From contig NZ_CP028901.1 in the NCBI RefSeq assembly GCF_003058465.1, forward strand, positions 1,550,001 to 1,614,000: a stretch of DNA of 64,000 nt. Reading direction: 5' to 3'. The notes under the pieces were generated by a model. It was not told the origin of the DNA. It did no database searches and worked only from the letters and a program-made list of their open reading frames with translations. The DNA is from Orrella marina. GTDB lineage: Bacteria > Pseudomonadota > Gammaproteobacteria > Burkholderiales > Burkholderiaceae_B. A program made the translations under genes and the position numbers. Positions 1 through 9,639 of the stretch are shown piece by piece (the first letter of the stretch is position 1; every line of letters begins with the position of its first letter).

Positions 1-346
1 GGTAGCTCACGCCCAGATGGCGTTTGAGCGCCAGTACTGAAAGATCCGTCCTGGCCTGACTGATCAGGTAAATGGCCAGAAACCAGGTGGTCAATGGCAA
101 CTTGGTACCCTGCATCACGGTGCCCGCAATGAGTGATGTCTGATGCCGGCAGGCCTGGCATTGAAACAAGGCATGCGTACGACCGCCAGTCTTGCTGTGA
201 CTGGACTCATGACAACGTGGGCAGACAAATCCGCTGAGCCAGCGAGCCTTCTCAAGAGCTGACTCACACTGAGGTTCTGTGCCAAACTGCCGAATGAATT
301 CCGGCAAGGAGAGTCCCGGTTCAAATTGAATTCGATTCATCGCCAT
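1..346 (-). CDS. IS1595-family transposase, N-terminal part, cut by window edge
   Basis: The reverse strand is open from ATG at 346 to the window edge, about 115 codons. It reads MAMNRIQFEPGLSLPEFI and continues with a zinc-ribbon pattern: a WLSGFVCPRC motif, then an FQCQACRHQTS motif about 25 residues later. The stretch GTVMQGTKLPLTTWFLAIYL and then LALKRHLGVSY follow. This arrangement (two CxxC pairs, GT..T, LGVSY) is characteristic of the IS1595/ISXO2-like transposase N-terminus, which precedes the DDE catalytic domain. The catalytic part lies outside the window, so integrity cannot be judged. A second in-frame ATG lies at 340. No inverted repeat could be assigned upstream of the start, so the end of the element is not defined. 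Confidence 0.8.
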   Translation of the reverse strand, partial: MAMNRIQFEPGLSLPEFIRQFGTEPQCESALEKARWLSGFVCPRCHESSHSKTGGRTHALFQCQACRHQTSLIAGTVMQGTKLPLTTWFLAIYLISQARTDLSVLALKRHLGVSY

Positions 347-475
347 CGTGCCATCTCATCAAGCATACTGATTTTTTAGATCAGTACACGTGAGATTGGA
401 GAAGCACACCAGCCTAGCTGAGGTTCGTTTCCAATCAAGTGCTGTTACACTAGCACAATTCGTTGAGGCGCAAGC

Positions 476-949
476 ATGGAAAATGCTAACAAATCAAGCT
501 CTAACGCTGTTTATAACATTAAGCTACATATCGTTTTAGTGACAAAGTATCGCCGCGAAACGCTGACGCCGGAACTGCTTGATTATCTCAAGGAAGCGTT
601 TGCGGATTGCCTCGCCGCCTGGCGCTGCAATCTGGTGGAATTTGGCGGGGAACCCGATCATGTGCACTTGCTGGTCGATATCCATCCGGCGCTGGATATC
701 TCGGTACTGATCAACAACCTCAAGACGGCCAGCGCCCGCCGTGCCAGAAACCGCTTTACCGAACATATTGCGGCTTTCTACAAGAAACCGCAGTTCTGGC
801 ACCGCGCCTATTTTGTCGGCAGTGTCGGCGGCGTAACGCTTGAGACAGTGCGGGCCTATGTCGACGCTCAGGGAACCGAAGAGCATGCCCGCAAAACAGT
901 CGCCAAGGCAAATGGTTCAGGGTCACCCATTACCAGACCGCCCGCTTGA
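476..949 (+). CDS. tnpA: IS200/IS605-family transposase TnpA (Y1 HUH single-strand transposase)
   Basis: A 157-residue protein of the usual TnpA size. It carries the metal-binding HUH motif as DHVHLLV at about residues 61-67, preceded by VEFGGEP, and the nucleophile region ETVRAYVDAQ near residues 122-131, which supplies the catalytic tyrosine. These enzymes move as single-stranded circles and recognise subterminal hairpins instead of inverted repeats. No TnpB gene accompanies it, so it is IS200-like or a REP-associated type. A perfect 6-bp-stem hairpin sits 30 bp downstream of the stop, where a right-end recognition hairpin is expected. The frame is intact and the enzyme could be active. The annotated start is the first ATG, and no strong ribosome binding site is visible, which is common in this family. 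Confidence 0.9.
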   Translation: MENANKSSSNAVYNIKLHIVLVTKYRRETLTPELLDYLKEAFADCLAAWRCNLVEFGGEPDHVHLLVDIHPALDISVLINNLKTASARRARNRFTEHIAAFYKKPQFWHRAYFVGSVGGVTLETVRAYVDAQGTEEHARKTVAKANGSGSPITRPPA

Positions 950-979
950 CCCCCTCCTGTCCGGTCGGCTTCGCATAAA

Positions 980-995
980 GGTTCGCACGCGAACC
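980..995. repeat. Candidate right-end hairpin of the IS200/IS605-type element
   Basis: Perfect inverted repeat GGTTCG-CACG-CGAACC located 30 bp after the tnpA stop and preceded by TAAA. A hairpin in a similar context (TAAAGG followed by an ACG-containing loop) occurs downstream of the second TnpA remnant at 58508-58522. The position fits a TnpA recognition hairpin; the cleavage site was not identified. Confidence 0.4.
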
Positions 996-1110
996 AGTCG
1001 GACTAGCAAGGGGAATGCGCGGGCAAGTGTTCAATCGCGTGGCCAGTCGGCTACGCCCCTTCCACCCCAGCCATAACACCTTGTCGGCTGGAGCTTCACC
1101 GGAGCATCTG

Positions 1111-1692
1111 ATGAATAACGATCCTTTTTCCAATCTCAACGAAAGCCAGAAGCGGCTATTCAAGCAGGCGTCACAACACGCAAGCAAGCTGGTCGTGATT
1201 GGGATTCTTCTGGTTGTTTGCGGGACGATTGGCCTGTTAGCTGAGGTCGCGTTCTCCTTCGCTTCGATTACCATCCTGAGCATCGTTGCGATTATCGGTG
1301 GCGTACTGATGGGCATGCACGCGTTTCAGGCAGGAGTCTGGAAAACGTTTCTGATTCAGTCACTGTTTGCTGCTCTCTATATCGGGCTGGGAATCTTCAT
1401 CTGGGTGGCACCAGTCGCTGCGCTTCAAGGACTGACGATCTGGCTGGCGGCCCTGTTTCTGGTGACAGGTGTTATGCGACTGATCTCGGCGTTCCAGAAC
1501 TGGTCACTCGGGAATGGAATGTGGTCTGCCATCTCAGGCGGGTTGTCGATCGTTCTCGGCATTCTTATCCTGAACAACTGGCCCGAAGCGAGCCTATGGG
1601 TTCCTGGAATGCTACTGGCGATAGAGTTGCTCTTGCAAGGATGGGCACTGATTGCATTGGGAAGCGCGCTCAAACGCAGCGGCAGTGCCTGA
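1111..1692 (+). CDS. HdeD-family (DUF308) membrane protein
   Basis: A 193-residue, very hydrophobic protein with about six predicted membrane segments. It has a polar N-terminus rich in N, S, Q and K, then repeated helical hairpins (VVIGILLVVCGTIGLLAEV; SITILSIVAIIGGVLMGMHA; ALYIGLGIFIWVAPVAAL; LAALFLVTGVMRLISAF). The DUF308 repeat pattern and the W...S.GLSI.LGILIL..WP.AS.W..G segment are typical of HdeD, which protects enteric bacteria at low pH; function here is inferred only from family. The ATG at 1111 is preferred over upstream in-frame codons because GGAG lies at 1101-1104, 6 bases upstream. It stands alone, between two mobile elements, with its own terminator hairpin downstream. Confidence 0.85.
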   Translation: MNNDPFSNLNESQKRLFKQASQHASKLVVIGILLVVCGTIGLLAEVAFSFASITILSIVAIIGGVLMGMHAFQAGVWKTFLIQSLFAALYIGLGIFIWVAPVAALQGLTIWLAALFLVTGVMRLISAFQNWSLGNGMWSAISGGLSIVLGILILNNWPEASLWVPGMLLAIELLLQGWALIALGSALKRSGSA

Positions 1693-1740
1693 TTCGTTTC
1701 GAAAAAATGACGGAGTACGAACGAGTCCATGCCAGTCATA

Positions 1741-1767
1741 ACAATGGCCCCTTTGAGGGGCCATTGT
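1741..1767 (+). terminator. Terminator hairpin after the HdeD-like gene
   Basis: An 11-bp perfect stem (ACAATGGCCCC paired with GGGGCCATTGT) with a TTTGA loop, 48 bp after the stop codon. The following bases (TCTCGCG) are not a good U-tract, so efficiency is uncertain. Confidence 0.65.
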
Positions 1768-1812
1768 TCTCGCGTCATAATTAGGATGTAACGGTTGGGA
1801 GATCGTTGAATG

Positions 1813-3227
1813 CATGTCATTACACACAAGTCATTCGTCCTGAAGTTCCCGGGCAAATTTGAGTCCGGCAGCAAAGTCGACCACCCGCTGCAATCCGAGC
1901 CAGACCGTTTTGACGCCGGGCTCCCCATCCCCCTTGCGACCCAGGAATCCGCCGAGCATGGCAATCAGGCGGATCACCTCATTGAGTTTAGGGGGTGACT
2001 TGGGCACTTTCTTGCGATTTAGAATGTATGCGGCCTGCCATTCGTCTTTTTCAAACAGCAGAGCTGCATCCAGATCCGGACAGGTTCTGCCCAGACGCAT
2101 CAGTCGCGCAATGCGCCACGCCACCACCATGAACAAGGCCAGTGCCCGCTCCAGTCGATTCACGGTACTCAGCTGTAAGGCTTCGATCTTGCAGCCATTT
2201 TTCAACACATGAAAGAACAGTTCGATCTCCCATCGCGCCCGATACCAGTCAATCAGCTCAATGGCTGACTCGAGTGTTTGTGCCCCACGATTGGTGAGCA
2301 ACCGCCACTCGACTGGCTTGACACCTTTGGGCGCCTCGTCTTCGCGTGCGACCAGGCAACTGACTTCGACTTCGCCACCCTTGCCATCGGCAATCATCAA
2401 TCGTCGCGCCCAGATGCGTTGCCGCACTTCACGAGCCTTCTGGCCCTGGCGCGAGGGCATCGTAAAGCAGATACCTCCCAGTGGGTCGCCCTCGGTCACC
2501 GTCGACCACAGCATGCCACCATCCGGTAATGCCCGGTTGTGCTGCGAGCGGATCAGCCAGTCGGCCGGATGACCCAGATCCCGGGCCTGCGCCATCAGTG
2601 CTGCGATGTCAGCTTCGCGATCGGCCACATACACCAGCCGGGTCTCGGACAGAGTGGATGCCAGCTCTGCAACACAGCTGTAGCCATCGCTGCAGCGCGT
2701 ACTCTCGGTGACGCCTGCTCGTTGGCCGCTCTCGTCGCGTGGCTCCCGTGCCCACATCCAGGCATCGAGCACGCCCAGTGGTTCACGCTCAGGGGTGACA
2801 GCATACGTGGGATGCAGATACATCCCGCGCTGTGCCTCATAGGACAACGGACCCAGCCCATCAATGCTCTGACCGTTGAAGTCCAGCTCCGTGGTGTCTT
2901 GCAGACATAGCACCACCTGATGCGCTCGCATGCGCGTCTCGGCACACTTCCAGTGCGGCGTCAGAATGTCTTCCCATCCGATCTCATCCTGCGCCAGAAA
3001 CCGATAGGCCGCCTGGGTTTCAGCCCAGCCACCACACGCTTGCGGGATGTTCGCCATCGGATTGGCTGCCATTTACTCGGCCAGCAGCGCCGTATGTTTG
3101 TTCAGGCGCTTGTCGCCCAGATCGATATTCTTGAATTCATCTGCTGCCCAACTCACGCCATTCATCCGTAACTCAAAACAAAGTCAGTATGTTACGCACT
3201 ATTCCTAAAGTTGTGTGTAATGGGATG
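1813..3227. mobile_element. IS50-like insertion sequence of the IS4 family
   Basis: The ends are inverted repeats of the form CATNNCATTACACACAA (left 1813-1829, right 3211-3227). The inner part (TTA-ACACAAGT on the left) resembles the 19-bp outside end of Tn5/IS50. The 9-mers just outside, CGTTGAATG at 1804-1812 and CGCTGAATT at 3228-3236, agree at 7 of 9 positions and may be a decayed 9-bp target duplication, the size made by this family. The element is about 1.4 kb and carries one transposase gene on the minus strand, which has a nonsense codon. Confidence 0.75.
1831..3165 (-). pseudogene. IS4-family (IS50/Tn5-like) transposase interrupted by an early stop
   Basis: The full reading frame begins at ATG 3165 (MNGVSWAADEFKNIDLGDKR, the typical start of Tn5-like transposases). 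It runs 30 residues to LLAE, meets TAA at 3073-3075, then resumes in the same frame with MAANPMANIPQACGGW and stays open for 413 codons to 1831. The downstream part has the family landmarks: QDTTELDFNGQ (first catalytic Asp region), YVADREAD (second), and WYRARWEIELFFHVLKNGC, the Y-(2)-R-(3)-E-(6)-K signature. One base change at the stop would restore a 444-residue protein. Re-initiation at the ATG directly after the stop (3072) could make a protein lacking the N-terminal DNA-binding residues; in Tn5 an N-terminally shortened product acts as an inhibitor, so an analogous role is possible but speculative. Confidence 0.85.
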
Positions 3228-3265
3228 CGCTGAATTGGCCCGCTGCCCTGATAATCTGACGCGTA

Positions 3266-3829
3266 TCAGACAGACTCACCATTACGCAACTTGCGACGCT
3301 TCCTTTGCCGAAACACCACACCTAAGCGCCAGAGAAAGCTGATTCCAAAATAAAGCGCAACAGACGTTACTGTAGCGATGATGAATAACCCCGTAAAAAG
3401 TGGGGCTCCTACGTTACCAATGTGATCAAACCAGGACAAACTGTCAACACCCTCGGTCACTGCAGCAAGCCTCTGATCGATGGCTTCGTCACTAAGGTCA
3501 GACTCACCCAAACTCAATACGAGGTTCCCTAGTTTGTATGCCAGAAAATAGACTGGCGCGAACGTAAACGGGTTCGTAACCAGTGTACTGACCATTGCCA
3601 TCGGCAGATTCGCCCTCAAAATAACGGCGAGTAAGGCCGCGGCGGGGATCTGGGCCAGCGGGATCAGTAAACCCATAAATACACCGATTGCACAGCCCAG
3701 TGCGATAGTTCGGCGGTTAGCTTGCCACAGACTTGGCTGGGTAAGTTTTGGGCCCAACCAACGTAACCATCGGTTATTTGCTACCTTTTCAGGGGCAGGC
3801 AGATATCGCTTTACAGACTTACCAAACAT
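3266..3829 (-). CDS. DUF2062 domain membrane protein
   Basis: A 187-residue protein with the DUF2062 layout: a basic N-terminus with WLRWLGPKL, then NRRTIALGCAIGVFMGLLIPLAQIP, and the conserved VSTLVTNPFTFAPVYFLAYKLG segment. A hydrophobic stretch near residues 145-165 and a very basic tail (RQRKRRKLRNG) finish the protein. Three or four membrane segments are likely. The family has no firmly established role; it is widespread in proteobacteria and often sits beside envelope genes. The ATG at 3829 has GGGGA about 5 bases upstream. It is the first gene outside the IS50-like element and lies downstream of the SIMPL gene on the same strand. Confidence 0.85.
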   Translation of the reverse strand: MFGKSVKRYLPAPEKVANNRWLRWLGPKLTQPSLWQANRRTIALGCAIGVFMGLLIPLAQIPAAALLAVILRANLPMAMVSTLVTNPFTFAPVYFLAYKLGNLVLSLGESDLSDEAIDQRLAAVTEGVDSLSWFDHIGNVGAPLFTGLFIIATVTSVALYFGISFLWRLGVVFRQRKRRKLRNGESV

Positions 3830-3939
3830 GAGTCCCCGTTATGGGCATGGATATTGATGAGGCGTGCCGTGCACGGAGGGTGAATTATCGCAGTTTCACT
3901 GCTGCCTGCAAGCGAATTTTAGCAACATCCTGATCGCGA

Positions 3940-4671
3940 TCACTCCAGCGAATACACGAACGTACTGACAACACGCAAGCGCTTGCCTATTGTCATACCG
4001 GAGGAATACTCATCCGTACCATCATCGTCCAGAATCTGGATGCTACCCTGATTGGCCTGCTTGATCTTGCCAAGCTTGGCACCTGCATCTGCAGCGAATT
4101 TTTCCGCTTGTTCGGCAGCGTTCTTCACTGCCTGTTCAAGCAACAAAGGCTTGATGTCATTGAAACCGCGCAACAGATAACGCGGTGCCCCGCCATTCGG
4201 GCCATCAGAAGAAATCTGAACGCCCGCCTGAATCAAAGGGTCGAGTTGATTGGATATCCTCGAGACTTCCTCGACCTGGCTTGTGCGAACAACAACCGAG
4301 CCTTGACCGGTATACCTGAAAGTAAAACCGTCCTGCTGGCCGTACTCCCTTGCCATCAGATCTGTCATCTGCAAGGACCGAGCTTCGATATCCTGCTCAC
4401 TAAAGCCCTGGTTTTTCAGAAATGAAACAACCTCTTCACGATCTTTCATCAGAACCTGCTGTAGTTCCTGATACGTCTGAGAGGCTCTGCGAAATGAAAT
4501 CACCCAGATCGCGTAATCACTTCTGGCATCCTTCTCGGCAAGCCCTTTAATCGTGATGTATCGGTCCGCCTTGCGAAATCCCTCGACACCCTGTCCGACA
4601 AACCAGCCAGCACCGGCCAGACCGGCTGCCACAATGATAGCGGGTATCCATTTCTGTACCAGAGCTGACAT
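3940..4671 (-). CDS. SIMPL (DUF541) domain protein
   Basis: A 243-residue protein with one N-terminal membrane segment (about residues 10-30, IIVAAGLAGAGWFVGQGV), likely a signal anchor, followed by a DUF541/SIMPL domain. Recognisable features are RYITIKGLAEKDARSDYAIW near the start of the domain, the KNQGFSEQDIEARS segment, and the C-terminal Ala-rich helix (VKNAAEQAEKFAADAGAKLGKI) with RLRVVSTFVYSLE at the end. Family members are periplasmic or surface proteins, and some form ring assemblies; no enzymatic role is established. It is followed by DUF2062 on the same strand, 110 bp away, and preceded by rpoD 46 bp upstream, so it could share rpoD read-through. Confidence 0.85.
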   Translation of the reverse strand: MSALVQKWIPAIIVAAGLAGAGWFVGQGVEGFRKADRYITIKGLAEKDARSDYAIWVISFRRASQTYQELQQVLMKDREEVVSFLKNQGFSEQDIEARSLQMTDLMAREYGQQDGFTFRYTGQGSVVVRTSQVEEVSRISNQLDPLIQAGVQISSDGPNGGAPRYLLRGFNDIKPLLLEQAVKNAAEQAEKFAADAGAKLGKIKQANQGSIQILDDDGTDEYSSGMTIGKRLRVVSTFVYSLE

Positions 4672-4717
4672 GGTTCATCCCTCCTGCTGCCTGCGAACTT
4701 GCAGGCCAAACCCAGGT

Positions 4718-7015
4718 TTATTGACCTTCGAGAAAACTACGCAACTTGTCAGCCCGACTCGGGTGACGCAATTTGCGCAGTGCCTTGGCTTCGATCTGAC
4801 GGATCCGTTCACGTGTCACATCGAACTGCTTACCAACTTCTTCAAGTGTCTGATCAGAGCTCATCTCAACACCGAAACGCATCCGCAACACTTTTGCTTC
4901 ACGTGGTGTAAGCGAATCAAGGACCTCCTTGACCACATCGCGCATGGATCCGTGCAAGGCAGCATCCGAAGGTGCAAGTGTTGCCAGATCTTCAATGAAA
5001 TCGCCGAGATGGGAGTCATCATCGTCCCCGATCGGTGTCTCCATCGAAATCGGCTCTTTGGCAATCTTCAGAATTTTTCGGATCTTGTCTTCAGGCATAT
5101 CCATCTTGGCTGCCAGTGTTGCTGGATCAGGCTCTGCACCCGTTTCCTGCAGAATCTGGCGGCTGATCCGATTCATCTTGTTGATCGTCTCGATCATGTG
5201 AACCGGAATACGAATCGTACGAGCCTGATCCGCAATCGAGCGAGTGATCGCCTGGCGGATCCACCAGGTCGCATAGGTTGAGAACTTGTAACCACGACGG
5301 TATTCAAACTTGTCCACAGCCTTCATCAACCCGATGTTGCCTTCCTGAATCAAATCCAGAAACTGCAGACCGCGATTGGTGTACTTCTTGGCGATCGAGA
5401 TCACCAGACGCAAGTTGGCTTCCGTCATCTCGCGCTTGGCCTTGCGTGCCTTGGCCTCACCAGTCGCCATGCGCTTGTTGACTTCCTTGAGATCCTTCAA
5501 CGGCAAAACCACGCGGGTCTGCAAATCGATCAGCTTCTGCTGGAGTTCCTGCACAGCAGGAATATGGCGCTCGAGCACATCTGAATAGGCATGCCCGGCC
5601 TCGACTTCACGAAGGACCCAGTCAAGATTGGTTTCGTTACCCGGAAATACTTTGATAAAGTACGCACGTGACATCCCTGCCCGTTGCACGCAGGTATAGA
5701 GCACAGCGCGCTCAAGTTCACGCACCTCTTCTACTTGCCCACGCAATGTGTCAGCAAGGCGCTCGACCATCTTGGCTGTGAAGCGGATGCCCATCATTTC
5801 CTTCTGGATGGCCTCCTGGGCTGCCAGGTAACCAGCAGACTTGTAACCCTCACTCTGATAGGCTTGGCGCATTTTTTCAAACTGCTTGCCAACGATGCTG
5901 AACTTGTCCAGCGCCTGTACCCGGAGGTCTTCAAGCTGCTTGCTGCTCATGCCCCCGGCAGGACCATCATCGCCGGGGTCACTGACTCCAGCACCCGCAT
6001 ACTCGGAACCGTCATCAGGGTCTACCAGACCATCCACAATTTCGTCAATCTGTGCAGCGCCTTCGTGTACGCGCTGAACATGGCTGAGGATCTCGTTGAT
6101 CGTAGTCGGGCAAGCCGAGATTGCCATCACCATATGCTTGAGGCCATCCTCGATTCGCTTGGCAATCTCGATCTCGCCTTCACGGGTCAGCAACTCGACC
6201 GTACCCATTTCGCGCATGTACATACGAACTGGATCTGTTGTTCGACCGAAGTCTGAATCAACCGTTGTCAGCGCGGCATCAGCCTCGTCCTCAACGTCGT
6301 CATCGTTGCTCGCCATGGGCGCGTTCTCGCTCATGAGCAGCGTCTCGGCGTCTGGTGCCTGATCATAGACCGCGATGCCCATGTCGCTAAAAGTACTGAT
6401 GATGCCGTCGATCGCCTCGGCGTCGACAAGGTCATCTGGCAGATGATCGTTGATCTCGCCGTAGGTGAGATAACCACGATCCTTGCCCAGTTTGATCAGC
6501 TGTTTGAGGCGGTTACGACGGGCTTCGTACTCTTCTGGCGTGAGAGGACCTTTGGAGATGATGTCTCGCGGATCGCCCTTGCCACGCTTGCCACGCTTGA
6601 CAGGCTTGATATCAGGAATCACCTCACCGTCATCATTGTCCAGTCCGTCATCGAAGTCCTGATCGACACTGGCGTTCTTGGCAGGACGACCTGGACGGCG
6701 CCCCGTCGACTTGGCTGCGCGCTTCTTGCGAACCGGAGCAGCCGCCTCTAAGTCATCACCATCAAAATCGTCATCACTCGAGGAGCTAGTCGCACTCGCC
6801 TTGCGACGGGTTGCCGTCTTCTCTGTTGATGCTGCTGATTTGGCGGTCTTGCTGGCAGCTCGTGTCGTTTTGGTGGCACGGGCGGTCTTGGTCGCGGTTG
6901 TCTTGGTAGCCGTCGTCTTGCGCGCAGTTTTGGTGGCCTTCACTGCCTTCGTGGTCGCTGTTTTGGCGGTCACGTCGTTATCTTCGCTGGATGTTGCCTT
7001 GGATTGTGACTTCAT
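4718..7015 (-). CDS. rpoD: RNA polymerase sigma-70 factor RpoD
   Basis: The 765-residue principal sigma factor. Residues about 1-180 are a low-complexity tail rich in K, A, T and S, then D-rich. Region 1.1 starts near [20 protein letters not shown]; the -10 contact core (region 2) begins at [10 protein letters not shown] near residue 529 and includes [19 protein letters not shown]; region 4 ends with [20 protein letters not shown] near residues 716-735. The ATG at 7015 is chosen because AAGGA lies 6 bases upstream and the K/T-rich sequence begins there. The frame is open for 71 more codons, to 7228, with an ATG at 7192, so a longer form cannot be excluded. It is the last gene of the rpsU-dnaG-rpoD set and is separated from dnaG by 678 bp. 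Confidence 0.97.
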   Translation of the reverse strand: MKSQSKATSSEDNDVTAKTATTKAVKATKTARKTTATKTTATKTARATKTTRAASKTAKSAASTEKTATRRKASATSSSSDDDFDGDDLEAAAPVRKKRAAKSTGRRPGRPAKNASVDQDFDDGLDNDDGEVIPDIKPVKRGKRGKGDPRDIISKGPLTPEEYEARRNRLKQLIKLGKDRGYLTYGEINDHLPDDLVDAEAIDGIISTFSDMGIAVYDQAPDAETLLMSENAPMASNDDDVEDEADAALTTVDSDFGRTTDPVRMYMREMGTVELLTREGEIEIAKRIEDGLKHMVMAISACPTTINEILSHVQRVHEGAAQIDEIVDGLVDPDDGSEYAGAGVSDPGDDGPAGGMSSKQLEDLRVQALDKFSIVGKQFEKMRQAYQSEGYKSAGYLAAQEAIQKEMMGIRFTAKMVERLADTLRGQVEEVRELERAVLYTCVQRAGMSRAYFIKVFPGNETNLDWVLREVEAGHAYSDVLERHIPAVQELQQKLIDLQTRVVLPLKDLKEVNKRMATGEAKARKAKREMTEANLRLVISIAKKYTNRGLQFLDLIQEGNIGLMKAVDKFEYRRGYKFSTYATWWIRQAITRSIADQARTIRIPVHMIETINKMNRISRQILQETGAEPDPATLAAKMDMPEDKIRKILKIAKEPISMETPIGDDDDSHLGDFIEDLATLAPSDAALHGSMRDVVKEVLDSLTPREAKVLRMRFGVEMSSDQTLEEVGKQFDVTRERIRQIEAKALRKLRHPSRADKLRSFLEGQ

Positions 7016-7693
7016 AGTGTCCTTCGAACTTATTCTGGCTTTGGCTGCATGCCGGTCAGGTTGCAGCACTGACTCGATTTGAGAAATGGACCCGCTTCCG
7101 GGGCCTGTATCGCCCGGCGAACGTTTTCTGGCGGATTGGTCTGTAGCAGAAGGAGCTTTTCTGGTGGTCGTCCGGCGTCGCACTGTCGTCATCATAGCCC
7201 TGTCAAATGAGTCTCTTGATACGTACATCTACAACTGCAAACAAACCGCCCGACCGATTTCATTCATGACCTGGATTGAAATCAACTCAAGCCGTCACGG
7301 TCCAGGCGCAACCCTGTCCCAGCCGGAGCCACTGAGGCCCAGTCGAGACAAAGCACCGCTCAGGCCTCATTACGAAAAGAAAGCATTCATACACGAATAC
7401 GACACAAGTCGTCTCTCATACAAACGCTTTCGATCTCGCGAACGCCCGACGTCTCCTTCATACGCTTCGCTTCCCGTTATGTCGTCTCGATTGTCAGCCA
7501 CTTTTGACTATGAAGTCAGTGGGAGAGCAGACCTCGCAAGCATTGGCGGGTGTGCTGACATCCCAGCGGATTTATCTGGCTGAACCTGAAGGACGATTGC
7601 GGCTTGCCGCAACCAACAATAGAAACGGAGAAATGACTTCTGATTGTACCTGAGGTCATCCGCGTTTTGTTGGTCCCGGAGCTTACGGAAAAA
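7016..7693. other. Long dnaG-rpoD spacer, no assigned gene
   Basis: 678 bp between the dnaG stop and the preferred rpoD start. The rpoD-proximal 213 bp could encode an N-terminal extension of RpoD. The remaining 465 bp hold no convincing gene. A small perfect inverted repeat, TTGCGGC-TT-GCCGCAA at 7597-7612, lies just after dnaG but has no U-tract. Promoters for separate rpoD expression are likely in here by analogy with other operons of this kind, but no clear -35/-10 pair was found by eye. Confidence 0.5.
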
Positions 7694-9583
7694 TCAACGT
7701 ATTTTTATTAGACTCTGAATGCGTCTTGAAAGTTCCTGATAGCGCGTCCTGGCAGACTCACTGTCGAGTCCATGTTCAACCAGTCTGGCCTGTTCGGCTT
7801 TGAGACTATCAAGTTCGATGCGCTGCAAAGCATCTTCCCATTCAGCCTGGGGATCAGGCAAGTCAGCCTGCCCCATCAGATCTGCCGACAGCCCCTTCAG
7901 GACCTCGGTCAGATCCGCATCGGGATCAGAGGCTTCAATCAGAGCCCCAAGATGGGAAGCCGAACTGGACTGTGCTAAGAGAATGAAATCCCTGACCAAC
8001 TCAAGGTGCGCTCCATTATCCAGCACTTCAAGCTGTTGTTCACCAACTGACTTCGCAAGTTCAGGGTGCGCAAGCAGCAGGGTGAGCAGTCGTCTGGCAA
8101 GTGAAGTCACGGAACGCTTGTGTGGTCGCGAAGGTGCCTCAAAATCCGACATCACCGACCCTCTATCTCTTCGCCGGGGAGAGTCACTTTCAGCGTCTCG
8201 CTGACTGTGCAGGCGACTGTCCTGCGACACATACGGCTCCGACCCGGTTGCTGCGCCTGGTCGTCGCCCAGGTGCGATCAGGCGCTTGTTCAACGTACCA
8301 GTCAACGCCTGCTCGAGCTCCTGGCTAGTGAGCCTGACCAGATGCGCAAATTCGTTCATGATCTGCCTCTTGATCGCACTATCAGGAATCTCGGCAAACA
8401 ACGGTGCCGCCTCATGAATGCATGCAGAACGTCCTTCAGGCTCATCAAGACGGTGTCTGCCTGAAAGCTCCTGAAGGAGAAATCCGGACAAGGCGACCGA
8501 TTCGTCCAGGCAAGCACGAAATGCCGCCTGACCGAACGCCCTGATATAGCTATCAGGATCGTGTTCAGCCGGCAAAAACAAGAACCGCACAGACAGATCA
8601 TCACGTAAAATCGGCAACGCAGCCTGCAGTGCACGCCAGGCAGCTCGACGGCCTGCAGCATCACCATCAAAACTAAAAACGATTCGATCCGTAAATCTCA
8701 CCAGCTTGCGCAGATGCTCGGGAGTCGTCGCCGTGCCAAGCGTCGCTACAGCGTTCTCGACACCAAGCTGCGCCAGTCCGACAACATCCATGTACCCTTC
8801 GACAACGATCGCCTCGCGCGCTCGGGAAATTGCCTGTCGCGCCTCCCATAGCCCATAAAGCTCGCTTCCCTTGTTAAAAACAGGGGTTTCCGGGGAGTTG
8901 AGATATTTGGGCTCACCCTTGCCAATAATGCGCCCACCAAACCCGATCAGCTCACCTTTCTGATTACGAATCGGAAACATGATTCGCCCTCTGAACCGAT
9001 CGTAGCGTCGACCGTCATCAGATTCAATCACCAGTCCAGCTTCAACAAGGATCGGATCGTCGTATCGAGCAAATACGCTTGACAGCCCCTGCCGCTCGTC
9101 CGGTGCCCAGCCCAGCCCGAAGCGAGCTGCGATCTGGCCAGTCAACCCTCGCTGCTTTAGATACTGAATCGCGGGCTCAGACGAGCGCAACGACTGCCGG
9201 TAAGAATGGCTTGCAGAGTCAAGCACACGCGTGTGCGCATTACGTTCATCACGACGTTGAGCGGACCGCTGCCGGGCGGCAGGTGACTGCTTCTCTTGGG
9301 GAATTTGCAGGCCTACGCTCTGTGCCAGAGTCTCTACAGCCTGCGGAAAGCTTGCGCCTGTATGCTCCATAAGGAACGTGATGGCGCTACCGTGCGCCCC
9401 GCACCCAAAACAGTGATAAAACTGCTTGGTGGGACTTACGGTAAAGGAAGGGGACTTTTCTTTATGAAAGGGGCACAAACCCATCAGGTTTGCGCCACCT
9501 TTACGCAACTGCACGTAACGACCCACGACGTCTACGACGTCGACCCGGGCCAGCAGTGACTGAATGAAGGAGTCGGGTATCAA
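7694..9583 (-). CDS. dnaG: DNA primase DnaG
   Basis: A 629-residue primase that makes RNA primers for DNA replication. The N-terminal zinc ribbon is CPFH at about residues 37-40 with FHCFGC-type cysteines near 58-62 (YHCFGCGAHGSAITFLM). The catalytic core follows (GLGWAPDERQGL), and the TOPRIM fold is marked by AIVVEGYMDVVGLAQLG and FSFDGDAAGRRAAWRAL. The C-terminal part is the less conserved DnaB-interaction domain. The start is a TTG at 9583: an in-frame TGA lies 21 bases upstream and the resulting MIPDSFIQSLLARVDVVDVV matches the family N-terminus. A TTG with a poor ribosome binding site would keep primase synthesis low, as known for this operon in other bacteria. It is preceded by rpsU and followed by rpoD. 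Confidence 0.97.
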   Translation of the reverse strand: MIPDSFIQSLLARVDVVDVVGRYVQLRKGGANLMGLCPFHKEKSPSFTVSPTKQFYHCFGCGAHGSAITFLMEHTGASFPQAVETLAQSVGLQIPQEKQSPAARQRSAQRRDERNAHTRVLDSASHSYRQSLRSSEPAIQYLKQRGLTGQIAARFGLGWAPDERQGLSSVFARYDDPILVEAGLVIESDDGRRYDRFRGRIMFPIRNQKGELIGFGGRIIGKGEPKYLNSPETPVFNKGSELYGLWEARQAISRAREAIVVEGYMDVVGLAQLGVENAVATLGTATTPEHLRKLVRFTDRIVFSFDGDAAGRRAAWRALQAALPILRDDLSVRFLFLPAEHDPDSYIRAFGQAAFRACLDESVALSGFLLQELSGRHRLDEPEGRSACIHEAAPLFAEIPDSAIKRQIMNEFAHLVRLTSQELEQALTGTLNKRLIAPGRRPGAATGSEPYVSQDSRLHSQRDAESDSPRRRDRGSVMSDFEAPSRPHKRSVTSLARRLLTLLLAHPELAKSVGEQQLEVLDNGAHLELVRDFILLAQSSSASHLGALIEASDPDADLTEVLKGLSADLMGQADLPDPQAEWEDALQRIELDSLKAEQARLVEHGLDSESARTRYQELSRRIQSLIKIR

Positions 9584-9612
9584 CTCGGGTTCAAGTCAAG
9601 CGCTATCACCAA

Positions 9613-9634
9613 GGCACGCGCCAGAGCTCGTGCC
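9613..9634 (-). terminator. Possible attenuating hairpin between rpsU and dnaG
   Basis: GGCACG at one side pairs with CGTGCC at the other around a 10-base loop, within the 56-bp rpsU-dnaG gap. E. coli has a partial terminator at this position that sets the S21/primase ratio. No U-tract follows here, so this is only a positional analogue. Confidence 0.3.
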
Positions 9635-9639
9635 CGCGA

